Source of the DNA: Bacteroidota bacterium
Lineage (GTDB): Bacteria > Bacteroidota > Bacteroidia > Sphingobacteriales > Sphingobacteriaceae
Direction of reading: 5' to 3'
Assembly: GCA_013288485.1 (NCBI GenBank)
Contig: JABDBW010000015.1
Span: 1 to 40,125 of the forward strand
Length of the DNA stretch: 40,125 bases
Below the pieces are notes generated by a model, which saw nothing but the letters and a program-made list of their open reading frames with translations, was not told the DNA's origin and made no database searches. Of this stretch, positions 26,295 through 34,469 are shown one piece after another. The translations under genes were made by a program, and so were the position numbers. Numbering within the stretch: the stretch's first letter is position 1; every line of letters starts with the position of its first letter.

Positions 26295-27374
26295 ATACTT
26301 CGCACCAAACTGCTGCTTCACATCAGCTACTACTTTTTTAATATGTTGTTCCTGGTCGCGGGGGCAAATGAGGAGCGTATTATTTGATTCTACTACAATA
26401 TAATCGTGCAATCCCTGTAAAATAACCAGTTTTTCGTTAGGTACATTAACCATGCAGTTAGATGAATCGTACATGATCACCTTATCAGCAGGTATCACCG
26501 CGTTGCCCACATAATCCTTATCAGCCAGCTCATATATAGATGCCCAGGTGCCCAGGTCAGACCATCCGAATTCAGAAGGCAGCACATATACGTTATCGGC
26601 CTTTTCCATAATACCATAATCGATAGATATATTGGTGCATTGCAGGTAAGCCTGGTTAACGTGTGTTTTTTCGTTATCGGTATTATAATAGGGGCGGGCT
26701 TCGGCAAAAATATCATTCATTTCGGGCAGGTACTGGCTAAACGCTTTAACAATAGCTTTTGCCGACCATACAAATATGCCCGCGTTCCATAAAAAATCGC
26801 CGCTTTGAATAAAGGTTTTGGCAATTTCCAGCGTTGGTTTTTCGGTAAAGGTTTTCACCTTAAAAAAATCATGATTGATGGCTTTTTCGGTAAACTGTAT
26901 GTAGCCATAACCTGTATCGGGCCTTGATGGCTTAATGCCCAGGGTTATGAGGCAATTGTTTTCAGCAGCTGTTTGCAGTGATTTTTCAATAGCGCTTACA
27001 AAGGCAGCTTCATCCAATATCAGGTGATCAGACGGGGCTACCACTATGGCGGCATTCGGGTTGATCTTTTCTATTTTAAAACAACCATACGCCACACAGG
27101 GCGCAGTATTGCGCATTACAGGTTCTGTCAATATTTGGTTATCAGCCATATCCGGCAATTGCTTTTTTACCAGGCCGGTGTAATTCTCATTCGTAACTAT
27201 GTAAATATTTTCTTTGGGGCATACCTTTAAAAAACGATCGTATGTATTTTGTATTAATGTTTTCCCGGTTCCCAGTATATCTATAAATTGTTTTGGGTGT
27301 GATGTTCTGCTAATGGGCCAGAAGCGGCTTCCGATGCCGCCTGCCATTATTATCGCATAATAATTTTTATTCAT
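26289..27374 (-). CDS. manC: Mannose-1-phosphate guanylyltransferase
   Basis: ATG at 27374 gives 361 residues, starting MNKNYYAIIMAGGIGSRFWPISRTSHPKQF, the nucleotidyltransferase signature with the GMP-type P-loop. A TTG at 27413 would add 13 residues and is rejected. Other motifs are VAPSDHLI, GYGYIQF, VKTFTEKP, WNAGIFVW and EFGWSDLGTWASIY. The enzyme makes GDP-mannose from mannose-1-phosphate and GTP for cell-surface glycans. Its length matches the single-function form, without the fused isomerase domain. Confidence 0.94.
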   Translation of the reverse strand: MNKNYYAIIMAGGIGSRFWPISRTSHPKQFIDILGTGKTLIQNTYDRFLKVCPKENIYIVTNENYTGLVKKQLPDMADNQILTEPVMRNTAPCVAYGCFKIEKINPNAAIVVAPSDHLILDEAAFVSAIEKSLQTAAENNCLITLGIKPSRPDTGYGYIQFTEKAINHDFFKVKTFTEKPTLEIAKTFIQSGDFLWNAGIFVWSAKAIVKAFSQYLPEMNDIFAEARPYYNTDNEKTHVNQAYLQCTNISIDYGIMEKADNVYVLPSEFGWSDLGTWASIYELADKDYVGNAVIPADKVIMYDSSNCMVNVPNEKLVILQGLHDYIVVESNNTLLICPRDQEQHIKKVVADVKQQFGAKYI

Positions 27375-27414
27375 GTGGGTTGATGCAATTAGTTTGGCAT
27401 TTATGCGGGGCAAA

Positions 27415-27693
27415 TGTGAGTATTTATCTGTTAAATAACCATTAAATAAAACTAAATAATTAAAAGTTCAAATCCCCTGCTGCTTTTAAATGAATAAATA
27501 AACAAATTGTTTTCCATCCGTTAAATTGTTTTTAAATGGTGGTAAAGGTGTTACATACCGCTTGTTTTTTTAGCTGACACAGGTGGCGGTTCACTGAATA
27601 ATCATTTGAGTATAAAATTTAAAAGTAAATCTATCGTTTATTCATAAATTTTTGTTACTTTAAACTTTTAAATAATCAAGATCACGTATAATA
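27415..27693. other. Divergent gap between the guanylyltransferase and recQ
   Basis: About 280 bp of AT-rich sequence. I see no RNA gene or exact TAnnTTTG box. CACATTTG on the minus strand at 27411-27418 is one base off and would serve the guanylyltransferase; TTACTTTA near 27656 is a weak candidate for recQ. Confidence 0.4.
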
Positions 27694-29889
27694 ATGATAG
27701 AAACTAAGAAGTCGCTTTTTGATAACCTCCAGAATTTTTTTGGGTTCGATAATTTTAAGGGAGAACAGGAAGCGATAATTACCAACATCCTGGCAGGTAA
27801 CGATACGTTTGTTATTATGCCTACAGGTGGGGGTAAATCCATGTGTTACCAGTTACCCGCGTTAATGAGCGAGGGTACCGCTATTGTAATTTCCCCCCTT
27901 ATCGCCCTGATGAAAAACCAGGTAGACCAGCTAAGAGCTTTCGGAGGGTCAGACAGCATTGCGCATTTTTTAAATTCGTCGCTCACAAAAGCAGATATTA
28001 TAAGGGTTAAAGAAGATGTGTTAGGGGGCAAAACCAAACTATTGTATGTTGCGCCCGAATCATTGACCAAACAGGAAAATGTTGATTTTTTACGCCTTAA
28101 CCAGGTTTCGTTTGTAGCGGTTGATGAGGCGCATTGTATATCAGAGTGGGGCCATGATTTTCGCCCCGAATACCGTAAAATACGCCAGGTTATAAGCAAT
28201 ATAGGCGATGATATACCCATTATAGCTTTAACCGCTACGGCAACGCCAAAAGTTCAGCAGGATATACAAAAAAACCTGCAGATGAATAACGCTACCATTT
28301 ACAAATCATCATTTAACCGGTCAAATCTTTTTTACGAGGTCCGCGCCAAGCGTAATGTAATTAAGGAGATCGTGAAATATGTTAAACAAAACCAGGGTAA
28401 ATCGGGCATTATATATTGTTTGAGCCGTAAAAAGGTGGAAGAAGTAGCCGAGGCGCTTTCGCTGAATGGTATTAAGGCATTGCCGTATCACGCGGGTTTA
28501 GACCCCAAAGTGAGGGCCGATACCCAGGATAAATTCCTGATGGAAGATGTTGACGTAATAGTTGCCACCATAGCCTTCGGCATGGGGATAGATAAACCCG
28601 ATGTGCGTTATGTTATTCACCATGATATGCCTAAGAGCATGGAAGGTTATTACCAGGAAACAGGCCGTTCAGGCCGTGATGGGGGCGAAGGTGTATGCGT
28701 AGCTTTTTATTCGCAGAAGGATATTGACAAGCTGCAAAAGTTTATGAAGGACAAGCCGGTCTCTGAACGAGAAATTGGCACCCAGATATTAAAAGAAGTT
28801 ATTGATTACGCCGAATCATCCGTATGCCGCCGCAAGCAGTTGCTGCATTATTTTGGAGAAAACTTTAACGAGGCAGGCTGCAACAATATGTGCGATAACT
28901 GTTGTGCGTCTAAACAACATTTTGATGCAGAAGAACAGCTGCATAAATCACTGAGTTTGATCAAACAAATTGGTGAGAAGTTTGACGATACGCACATCAT
29001 TAATATTTTAATGGGGGTTGATAACCAGCAGGTTCATAATTACGAACATCATTTACTTCCGCTTTTTGGTTCGGGGAAAAATGATGGCGAAAATTTATGG
29101 AACTCGCTGTTACGGCAGGCTTTGCTAAACAACTATCTTTCGAAAGATATTGACCAGTATGGTTTACTGCGTTTAACCAAGCTGGGCAATTCGTTTTTAG
29201 ACAACCCTCATAGCATACGTTTTGTATTGAACCGTGCTATTGAGCCTGCTGATGACGATGATTCAGAAGAAGGCCCGAAACAGGGCGGCAGCGCGTTGGA
29301 TAACGAACTGCTGCAAATGTTGAAGGACCTGCGCAAAAAAATGGCCAAACAAAAAAATCTGCCACCGTTTGTATTGTTCCAGGACCCATCGTTAGAGGAA
29401 ATGTGTACGCATTATCCCATTACGCAGGACGAACTGAAACAAATATCAGGCGTTGGTACGGGTAAAGCCATGAAATTTGGCGCGCCGTTTATCGACCTGA
29501 TAAAAAAATATGTAGAAGATAATGATATTGAACGCCCTCTGGATATGGTGATCAAGAGCGCGGCCAATAAATCGGCGCTTAAGGTTTTCATTATTCAAAA
29601 TATTGACCGCCACCTTAACCTGGATGATATTGCCGCTTCAAAAGGCCTCACCTACGAAGAAGTTTTAAAAGAAGTAGAAACCATCGTAAACTCGGGCACT
29701 AAACTGAACCTTAACTATTATATTGATGAGGTTATAGACGAGGATAAGCAAGAGGAAGTGTTTGATTATTTCCGAACTGCGGAAATTGATTCGATAGACG
29801 ACGCGCTGGTTGAGCTGGGAAGCGACGACTATACCCGCGAGGAAGTACAACTGATGCGGATAAAGTTTTTATCGGAATTGGGCAATTAA
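27694..29889 (+). CDS. recQ: ATP-dependent DNA helicase RecQ
   Basis: This 731-residue 3'-5' helicase has Walker A MPTGGGKSM (residues 42-50), DEAH at 144-147 within VDEAHCISEWGHDFRPEY, ALTATATP, ATIAFGMGIDKPDVRYVIHHDMP and QETGRSGRDG. These are followed by the zinc-binding Cys cluster (VCRRKQLLHYFGE...CNNMCDNCC), a winged-helix RQC part, an HRDC domain (about 540-615, FQDPSLEEMCTHYPITQDELKQISGVG) and a C-terminal HTH (LDDIAASKGLTYEEVLKEVE). It acts in recombination and stalled-fork repair. The Bacteroidota form is about 120 residues longer than E. coli RecQ because of this C-terminal extension. Confidence 0.96.
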   Translation: MIETKKSLFDNLQNFFGFDNFKGEQEAIITNILAGNDTFVIMPTGGGKSMCYQLPALMSEGTAIVISPLIALMKNQVDQLRAFGGSDSIAHFLNSSLTKADIIRVKEDVLGGKTKLLYVAPESLTKQENVDFLRLNQVSFVAVDEAHCISEWGHDFRPEYRKIRQVISNIGDDIPIIALTATATPKVQQDIQKNLQMNNATIYKSSFNRSNLFYEVRAKRNVIKEIVKYVKQNQGKSGIIYCLSRKKVEEVAEALSLNGIKALPYHAGLDPKVRADTQDKFLMEDVDVIVATIAFGMGIDKPDVRYVIHHDMPKSMEGYYQETGRSGRDGGEGVCVAFYSQKDIDKLQKFMKDKPVSEREIGTQILKEVIDYAESSVCRRKQLLHYFGENFNEAGCNNMCDNCCASKQHFDAEEQLHKSLSLIKQIGEKFDDTHIINILMGVDNQQVHNYEHHLLPLFGSGKNDGENLWNSLLRQALLNNYLSKDIDQYGLLRLTKLGNSFLDNPHSIRFVLNRAIEPADDDDSEEGPKQGGSALDNELLQMLKDLRKKMAKQKNLPPFVLFQDPSLEEMCTHYPITQDELKQISGVGTGKAMKFGAPFIDLIKKYVEDNDIERPLDMVIKSAANKSALKVFIIQNIDRHLNLDDIAASKGLTYEEVLKEVETIVNSGTKLNLNYYIDEVIDEDKQEEVFDYFRTAEIDSIDDALVELGSDDYTREEVQLMRIKFLSELGN

Positions 29890-29905
29890 AATTTTACAGG
29901 GTTGG

Positions 29906-29938
29906 TTTGACCTATCTAAAAGATATTTTGTAATTTTG
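29906..29938 (+). promoter_or_regulatory. Consensus promoter abutting the antitoxin-like gene
   Basis: TTTG (29906-29909), a 21-nt spacer and a perfect TAATTTTG (29931-29938). The ATG follows after 4 nt, so the transcript should begin at or very near the start codon (leaderless). Confidence 0.65.
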
Positions 29939-29942
29939 ATAT

Positions 29943-30182
29943 ATGACCACGCTAACTGTAAATATCGACAACAAAAAATCTGAAAAGGCTGTTAAAGCCG
30001 TTTTGGATGCTTTGGGTTTAAGCTATAATGTAGAAGCTAAACCTACGAATGCGCCGCGCCCATTAAACAAAGCCGAATTACGTATTTACAAAAGACTGAA
30101 ACGATCTTTAGAACAAATTAAGCTGCACCAGGAAGGTAAGATCGAACTGCGGGACGCAAGAGAATTGCTCAATGAGTTATAG
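29943..30182 (+). CDS. Antitoxin-like small protein, no toxin partner
   Basis: This 79-residue protein starts MTTLTVNIDNKKSEKAVKAV, a pattern common to Bacteroidota antitoxin-type proteins (DUF2683/RelB-like), and ends KIELRDARELLNEL, like the toxin-neutralising tails of type II antitoxins. The middle is rich in Lys and Arg (LRIYKRLKRSLEQIK). The stop overlaps an ATG (ATGAGTTATAG), where a toxin gene would begin, but that frame closes after nine codons. Assignment is by pattern only. Confidence 0.55.
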   Translation: MTTLTVNIDNKKSEKAVKAVLDALGLSYNVEAKPTNAPRPLNKAELRIYKRLKRSLEQIKLHQEGKIELRDARELLNEL

Positions 30183-30201
30183 TCCCTATTTTATAAGATA
30201 A
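30172..30201 (+). pseudogene. Nine-codon ORF, possible stump of a lost toxin gene
   Basis: ATG at 30172 overlaps the antitoxin-like stop codon as in coupled toxin-antitoxin pairs and reads MSYSPYFIR, then stops. The MSY start is common in RelE/ParE toxins. No further toxin sequence was seen in any frame up to the terminator at 30335. May be coincidence. Confidence 0.2.
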
Positions 30202-30334
30202 TCATCAGTTCAAAACAGAAAATAAAAAAAAATTATTTATACCCCCCCCCGTTTTTTCTTTTTGGAGTATTTAGGTTGTACAATTTATCAATAGGGTGTA
30301 CAAGTTAATCAACCAACCTCCACCTGTCACAATG
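30183..30334. other. Gene-free stretch with C9 tract and paired TGTACA palindromes
   Basis: It contains a C9 tract followed by GTTTTTTC (30242-30258), then TTGTACAA (30276-30283) and GTGTACAA (30296-30303), whose centres are 20 bp apart. It lies between convergent genes, so it has no obvious gene to control. Confidence 0.45.
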
Positions 30335-30380
30335 AAAAAAACGGGGATCCATAAAACAAGCCAGTTTTCCCCGTTTTTTT
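30335..30380. terminator. Bidirectional terminator
   Basis: AAAAAAACGGGG (30335-30346) pairs with CCCCGTTTTTTT (30369-30380), a 12-bp stem with A and T tracts that serves both strands. The 22-nt loop holds an inner AAAAC/GTTTT pairing. It sits 40 nt after the OmpA gene's stop codon. Confidence 0.85.
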
Positions 30381-30420
30381 ATTCCTTCTTTTCGCAACGG
30401 GTGACCTTTAAACCTTCACC

Positions 30421-32319
30421 TCACTTAGCTGTTATCATAAATTCTGTCCGGCGATTTTTGCTTCTGTCCTCGTCTGTAAGGTTAGGGGCTATGGGTTGGG
30501 TTTTGCCATAACCTTTATACACCAGCCTGGCCGGGTCAACCTTATGGTTTACCAAATAATCATAAACAGATTTTGCCCGATTCTCTGACAGCTTTTGGTT
30601 AAGTTCATCATTGCCTACGTTATCCGTATGGCCCGACACTTCCATGTGGACAGTAGGGTTCAGCGCTAAAAACTCGAGCATCTTTTGCAGTTCAGCTATT
30701 GATTCGGGTTTCAGTTCAAACTGATTGGTGTCAAAAAATATATTTTTCAGTATCACTTTATTCCCAACTTCAATAGGTTCCAAAAAAACAGTGATATTAA
30801 ACGGATTTTTGGATTGGTGGCCCACCAACGAGAAATTTTCAGAATAAAAAAGGTAGCCCGGTTTAGAAATATTTAAACCATAATTTTTACCCGATGCTAG
30901 GGTAGCTAAAAAATCGCCTTTCTCAAACGAGCTGTAATCCTGGTAAACCGGTTTATTGTTGTCAAGAGCCAGTATTTCTACGGCGGCCTCTAAAGGTTGT
31001 TTGGTTTTAGCATCGCTTACAAACCCTTTTACGTAGGTTACTATACGCGGCCTTAAGTTTGGCGGCATTTCAAAAGTGTAAATATCAAACCCGCCATACC
31101 CCTCTAATTTATTTGATGAAAAAAAGGCATAGCTGCCATTGGCAGTTAGGCTAAGGCCACTTTCGTCGCCATTAGTATTTATAGGATAGCCCAGGTTTTG
31201 GGGTTTTTGCCATTGGCCATCCTTGCCTAAACGACTAACAAACAGGTCCTGCCCGCCCATTCCCGGCCAGCCATTTGAGCAAAAATACAACGTACTGTCG
31301 TCAGGGTGAATAAACGGCGATTGCTCATTGAACGACGTATTAATATTGGGCCCCAGGTTTTCGGGCTCACCCCAGCCTTTTGGCGTGAGGGTCGATTTCC
31401 ATATGTCATAACCACCATATCCGCCTTTGCGGTTGCTTACAAAGTAAAGCGTACGCCCATCGGCGCTTATGGAAGGCTGCGACTCCCAGCCGGCAGTATT
31501 GATTGGCGGACTCAAATCAAAAGGCTTGCCCCAATCGTCCCCCTTTTTTTGCGCGACATAAATATCACACCTGCCCCGGCCATCCGGGCGATTACAGCCG
31601 GTAAAGAAAAGGAATTTACCATCCTGCGATACGGATTCTGAACCCTCATTATAATTTGGCGTATTTATCTTATCGCTTAAATAAGTAGCCTTTTGCCATT
31701 CGTTATTTACATTGCTGCTTTGGTAAAAATCTTCATTCTGGTCGATCTGCCGCGTAAATATGATGGTCTTATCGTCAGCGGTTGATACGGGCGAGTATTC
31801 ATCGGCGGCTGTATTAATGTTAGGCCCCATGTTAACGGGTTTAAACGCTACCGGGTGCTGCAGAGCGTCTATACTGAACAGGCAGTCCCTGATGAGTTTT
31901 TGCGCAAAGAACCTGTTTTGCTCCGTTATGCCCGCATAGGTTAAATATTTTTGTAATTGTTTAAGGGCATCGGCGTATTGCGCGTCTGATATTTCTATAT
32001 CCCCTAATTTTAAATACACGGCACGGCTAAAATCGGGATTAAGAGCGATAACCTTTTTGAATTCACTGATCGACCCTTTATTGTCGCGCGTGAGGTGCAT
32101 AATATCGCCTAACTGGGCGTGTGCCTCTATAAAATTACCATCGGCCTCTATTGCTTTTTGTAATTGCTGAATAGCCAGGTTATACTCGTGGTTGTCTATG
32201 CTTTCATTTGCTAAAGCAAAATTCTTTATAGCCTCTTTGTTTGTGGTGCTGTATTGCTGTTGGGCGAACACAAAAGCAGGTAAAAAAAACAATAGAAATA
32301 GGAGAACTGTATTTTTCAT
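30421..32319 (-). CDS. TPR / PD40 / OmpA-domain outer-membrane protein
   Basis: This 632-residue protein has a signal peptide (MKNTVLLFLLFFLPAFVFA-Q). Domains: TPR-like helices (about 25-140), PD40 propeller repeats (about 175-410; EYSPVSTADDKTIIFTR, QPSISADGRTLYFVSNRKGG, GLSLTANGSYAFFSSNKLEG), a CarboxypepD_reg-like Ig domain (about 415-500) and a C-terminal OmpA peptidoglycan-binding domain (VHMEVSGHTDNVGNDELNQKLSENRAKSV is in this part). This fits the Bacteroidota OmpA/PorE-like family, which links the outer membrane to peptidoglycan; PorE of the type IX secretion system has this domain order, but no other por gene is nearby. Confidence 0.9.
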   Translation of the reverse strand: MKNTVLLFLLFFLPAFVFAQQQYSTTNKEAIKNFALANESIDNHEYNLAIQQLQKAIEADGNFIEAHAQLGDIMHLTRDNKGSISEFKKVIALNPDFSRAVYLKLGDIEISDAQYADALKQLQKYLTYAGITEQNRFFAQKLIRDCLFSIDALQHPVAFKPVNMGPNINTAADEYSPVSTADDKTIIFTRQIDQNEDFYQSSNVNNEWQKATYLSDKINTPNYNEGSESVSQDGKFLFFTGCNRPDGRGRCDIYVAQKKGDDWGKPFDLSPPINTAGWESQPSISADGRTLYFVSNRKGGYGGYDIWKSTLTPKGWGEPENLGPNINTSFNEQSPFIHPDDSTLYFCSNGWPGMGGQDLFVSRLGKDGQWQKPQNLGYPINTNGDESGLSLTANGSYAFFSSNKLEGYGGFDIYTFEMPPNLRPRIVTYVKGFVSDAKTKQPLEAAVEILALDNNKPVYQDYSSFEKGDFLATLASGKNYGLNISKPGYLFYSENFSLVGHQSKNPFNITVFLEPIEVGNKVILKNIFFDTNQFELKPESIAELQKMLEFLALNPTVHMEVSGHTDNVGNDELNQKLSENRAKSVYDYLVNHKVDPARLVYKGYGKTQPIAPNLTDEDRSKNRRTEFMITAK

Positions 32320-32358
32320 CCTCTTGTTAACAACAGTTTGTATCCGAAGTTACAACTA

Positions 32359-32982
32359 TTAGGGAATATTTAAATATTTATGGGTTTGCAATGATATTTC
32401 CCACTTGGGATTATTCATCACATATTCAACAATAAGCGGGGTCATTTCCTTTGATCGTGACCATTCGGGCTGTAAATAGAGTTTGCAATCCGCAGAAACG
32501 AGCCGGGAATTTTCCTCGGCAAACCCGAAATCAGATTTGTTAAATATGATCACTTTAAGTTCATCGGCACGTTCGGCTACATGCGCCATAGGCGCCTTGA
32601 ATTTTTTCGGCGACAAGCAAATCCAGTCCCAATGGCCCGAAAGGGGGTAGGCCCCCGATGTTTCAATAAAAGTTTTGATGCCTTTTTGTTGTAGCTGCGC
32701 GGTTAAGTAATCGAGGTTATAGATCAATGGTTCGCCGCCGGTTACCACAACGGCTTTGGCAGGGTGGAGGCCGGCATTTTCAACAATGTGGTCGGCGGCG
32801 GTAAGGGGGTGCAGTTCGGCGTCCCAGCTTTCTTTCACATCGCACCAGTGGCAGCCCACGTCACATCCGCCCAGGCGGATAAAATAAGCCGCTTTACCGG
32901 TATGATATCCTTCCCCCTGTATCGTATAAAACTCTTCCATTAAAGGAAGCAATGTGCCATCTTCCGGAACCTGGTGTGCCAT
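32359..32982 (-). CDS. queE: 7-carboxy-7-deazaguanine synthase QueE
   Basis: ATG at 32982 gives 207 residues (MAHQVPEDGTLLPLMEEFYT...). The longer ORF from 33102 is rejected because its first 40 residues are translated AAAGGTAAAAGG repeats. The radical-SAM cluster Cys residues are Cys40, Cys44 and Cys47 in GGCDVGCHWCD (the QueE CxxxCxxC form); FYTIQGEG binds substrate, and VVTGGEPLI follows. It makes 7-carboxy-7-deazaguanine for queuosine tRNA modification. Other que genes are not in the window. TACCTTTG at 32992-32999 (minus strand) ends 9 nt before the ATG. Confidence 0.94.
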   Translation of the reverse strand: MAHQVPEDGTLLPLMEEFYTIQGEGYHTGKAAYFIRLGGCDVGCHWCDVKESWDAELHPLTAADHIVENAGLHPAKAVVVTGGEPLIYNLDYLTAQLQQKGIKTFIETSGAYPLSGHWDWICLSPKKFKAPMAHVAERADELKVIIFNKSDFGFAEENSRLVSADCKLYLQPEWSRSKEMTPLIVEYVMNNPKWEISLQTHKYLNIP

Positions 32983-32999
32983 AATAGGGGGCAAAGGTA

Positions 33000-33073
33000 A
33001 GGTTTTGAATGGAAAGGTTAAAGGTAAAAGGCGAAAGGTAAAAGGTAAGGTTTTGGGGTGAAAGGTAAAAGGT
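33000..33073. repeat. AAAGGTAAAAGG repeat array, left copy
   Basis: Degenerate tandem units of AAAGGTAAAAGG and AAAGGCGAAAGG type, directly upstream of the queE promoter box. The reverse complement recurs at 33621-33680 on the other side of the small secreted gene. Confidence 0.8.
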
Positions 33074-33122
33074 GATTGGGGAGATTTATTAAAATTCAAC
33101 ATTAATCATTTAAATTAGCAAT

Positions 33123-33620
33123 ATGAAAAGCATTATCTTAATTTTCGTTGCAAATGTTTTAATCATATCGATATCTGCTCAAACTATTAGACCAGTTCTT
33201 ATAGGCAAAGTGTATAAAAAACCGCAAGAACTTCCTTTCTTTAAGAGTTTTACAGATATCGGAGGGTTAGTTATGGAACCTACAAATACAGGTTATACCT
33301 TAAATAGGATAACCAACGGTAAATGCACTTATATTTTGTTGGAAAAAATAATCAATCCGAACAGTAGGGGCACAATATATTATAAGCTGCTTGATACTTT
33401 AAATTTAGGAATGATTGACATAAAGAAAACCCTTGTCATGCTGGAAGGATGTATGATAAACAACAAATCTGATTCAGAAATTATAGCCACAGTAAAAAAC
33501 GCTAATAAAGAAAAGTTTTCATCAGTATTAAAAGCTTGGCGGGCAAATAGGAAGACCAATAAATTTGAAAAAATACTTAGCAAAGGTATAAGCTGCGTGG
33601 ATTTTGATAACGACGATTAA
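33123..33620 (+). CDS. Secreted protein of unknown function
   Basis: This 165-residue protein has a signal peptide (MKSIILIFVANVLIISISA-Q) and no recognised domain. One short region (NGKCTYILLEKI) looks like beta structure, and there are three Cys in the mature part. The tail is acidic (CVDFDNDD). The gene is more AT-rich than its neighbours and is enclosed by AAAGGTAAAAGG arrays in opposite orientation, which suggests it arrived as a unit. Function not predictable. Confidence 0.7.
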   Translation: MKSIILIFVANVLIISISAQTIRPVLIGKVYKKPQELPFFKSFTDIGGLVMEPTNTGYTLNRITNGKCTYILLEKIINPNSRGTIYYKLLDTLNLGMIDIKKTLVMLEGCMINNKSDSEIIATVKNANKEKFSSVLKAWRANRKTNKFEKILSKGISCVDFDNDD

Positions 33621-33680
33621 AAACCTTTTACCTTTCGCCTTTTACCTTTCACCTCAATTTCGCCTTTTACCTTTAACCTC
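33621..33680. repeat. AAAGGTAAAAGG repeat array, right copy (inverted)
   Basis: Units CCTTTTACCTTTCGCCTTTTACCT and similar, the reverse complement of the array at 33000-33073. It begins at the stop codon of the secreted orphan and ends at the promoter box of the lipoprotein gene. Confidence 0.8.
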
Positions 33681-33687
33681 AATTAAC

Positions 33688-33695
33688 TATATTTG
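33688..33695 (+). promoter_or_regulatory. -7 promoter box adjoining the lipoprotein start
   Basis: A perfect TATATTTG ends 4 nt before the ATG at 33700; the expected -33 position has TTTT (33665-33668) at 19 nt. This implies a leaderless transcript. Confidence 0.45.
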
Positions 33696-33699
33696 ATTA

Positions 33700-34464
33700 A
33701 TGAAGAAACTTTGCATACCGGTCATCTTATTAATAATGCTCTGCTTCACTTCCTGCGTGGATATTGAGGAGCATTATGATTTTAAGCTGGATGGGTCATG
33801 TAACGTGGTGTATGGGTTTGATATGGGCCGGGCAATATCGGTGTTTAAAAACCTGATGTCGGACTCAGTTAAGGAAACCCCCCAGTTTAACCTGGTAAAA
33901 GATACTACCCTGAACTTTTTTGCGGCATTACCGGATAGTACAGTGAAAAAGCTAACCAAAGAAGAAGTCAATATGGCTAAAGGCAGCAGCTTGTCGATAA
34001 AAATGGACCTGAAGAAAAGCATCATGAAAATGAGCATCAGCCACCAGTCAAAAAATGCTGCTGACCTGCAATACTACCTGCAGCATCTCTCGAAAATATC
34101 AATGAACAGCCAATTAGATGCCGTTACAAAAAATAACCAGCAGGCCCGCGGGTTCGACGCGCAGCAACTGGTTGCAGGGCAGGATTATTATTCGTATGAG
34201 GTTACCCCGCATAAATTTTACCGGGTAATTGATAAGGCGAAGTTTAACGCTTTTTTGAAGAAAACACAGTCGACCCTGGTTATGGCCAAAGCTATGCTGA
34301 TAGATATGCCTTATAAAGTGATATTAAATTTCGCGAAACCGGTAAAAAAGGTGAATAACCCCAAAGCCATTGTATCAGCCGACAGAAAAAGGGTTACCCT
34401 GGTAACCAATATGGACGACGCCATAAAGGACCCCACCGTAATGAATTTGAAGATCGATTTTTGA
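33700..34464 (+). CDS. Lipoprotein of unknown function
   Basis: This 254-residue protein has a lipoprotein signal peptide with a lipobox (CFTSC, lipidated Cys near residue 19). It then has EEHYDFKLDGSCNVVYGFDMG, a start seen in bacterial lipoproteins of the LppM-like kind, and a mixed alpha/beta body rich in Lys. No enzyme motif is visible. It is 5 nt upstream of the Rieske gene and surely co-transcribed. Confidence 0.75.
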   Translation: MKKLCIPVILLIMLCFTSCVDIEEHYDFKLDGSCNVVYGFDMGRAISVFKNLMSDSVKETPQFNLVKDTTLNFFAALPDSTVKKLTKEEVNMAKGSSLSIKMDLKKSIMKMSISHQSKNAADLQYYLQHLSKISMNSQLDAVTKNNQQARGFDAQQLVAGQDYYSYEVTPHKFYRVIDKAKFNAFLKKTQSTLVMAKAMLIDMPYKVILNFAKPVKKVNNPKAIVSADRKRVTLVTNMDDAIKDPTVMNLKIDF

Positions 34465-34469
34465 TTGTT

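Noticed and set aside
27466..27478. GTTCAAATCCCCT resembling a tRNA T-loop
   Set aside because: Flanking bases do not form a T stem, and no acceptor, D or anticodon arm can be built around it.
32983..33102. N-terminal extension of queE
   Set aside because: The 40 extra residues are translated AAAGGTAAAAGG repeats; the family start is MAHQVPEDG at 32982, next to a -7 box.
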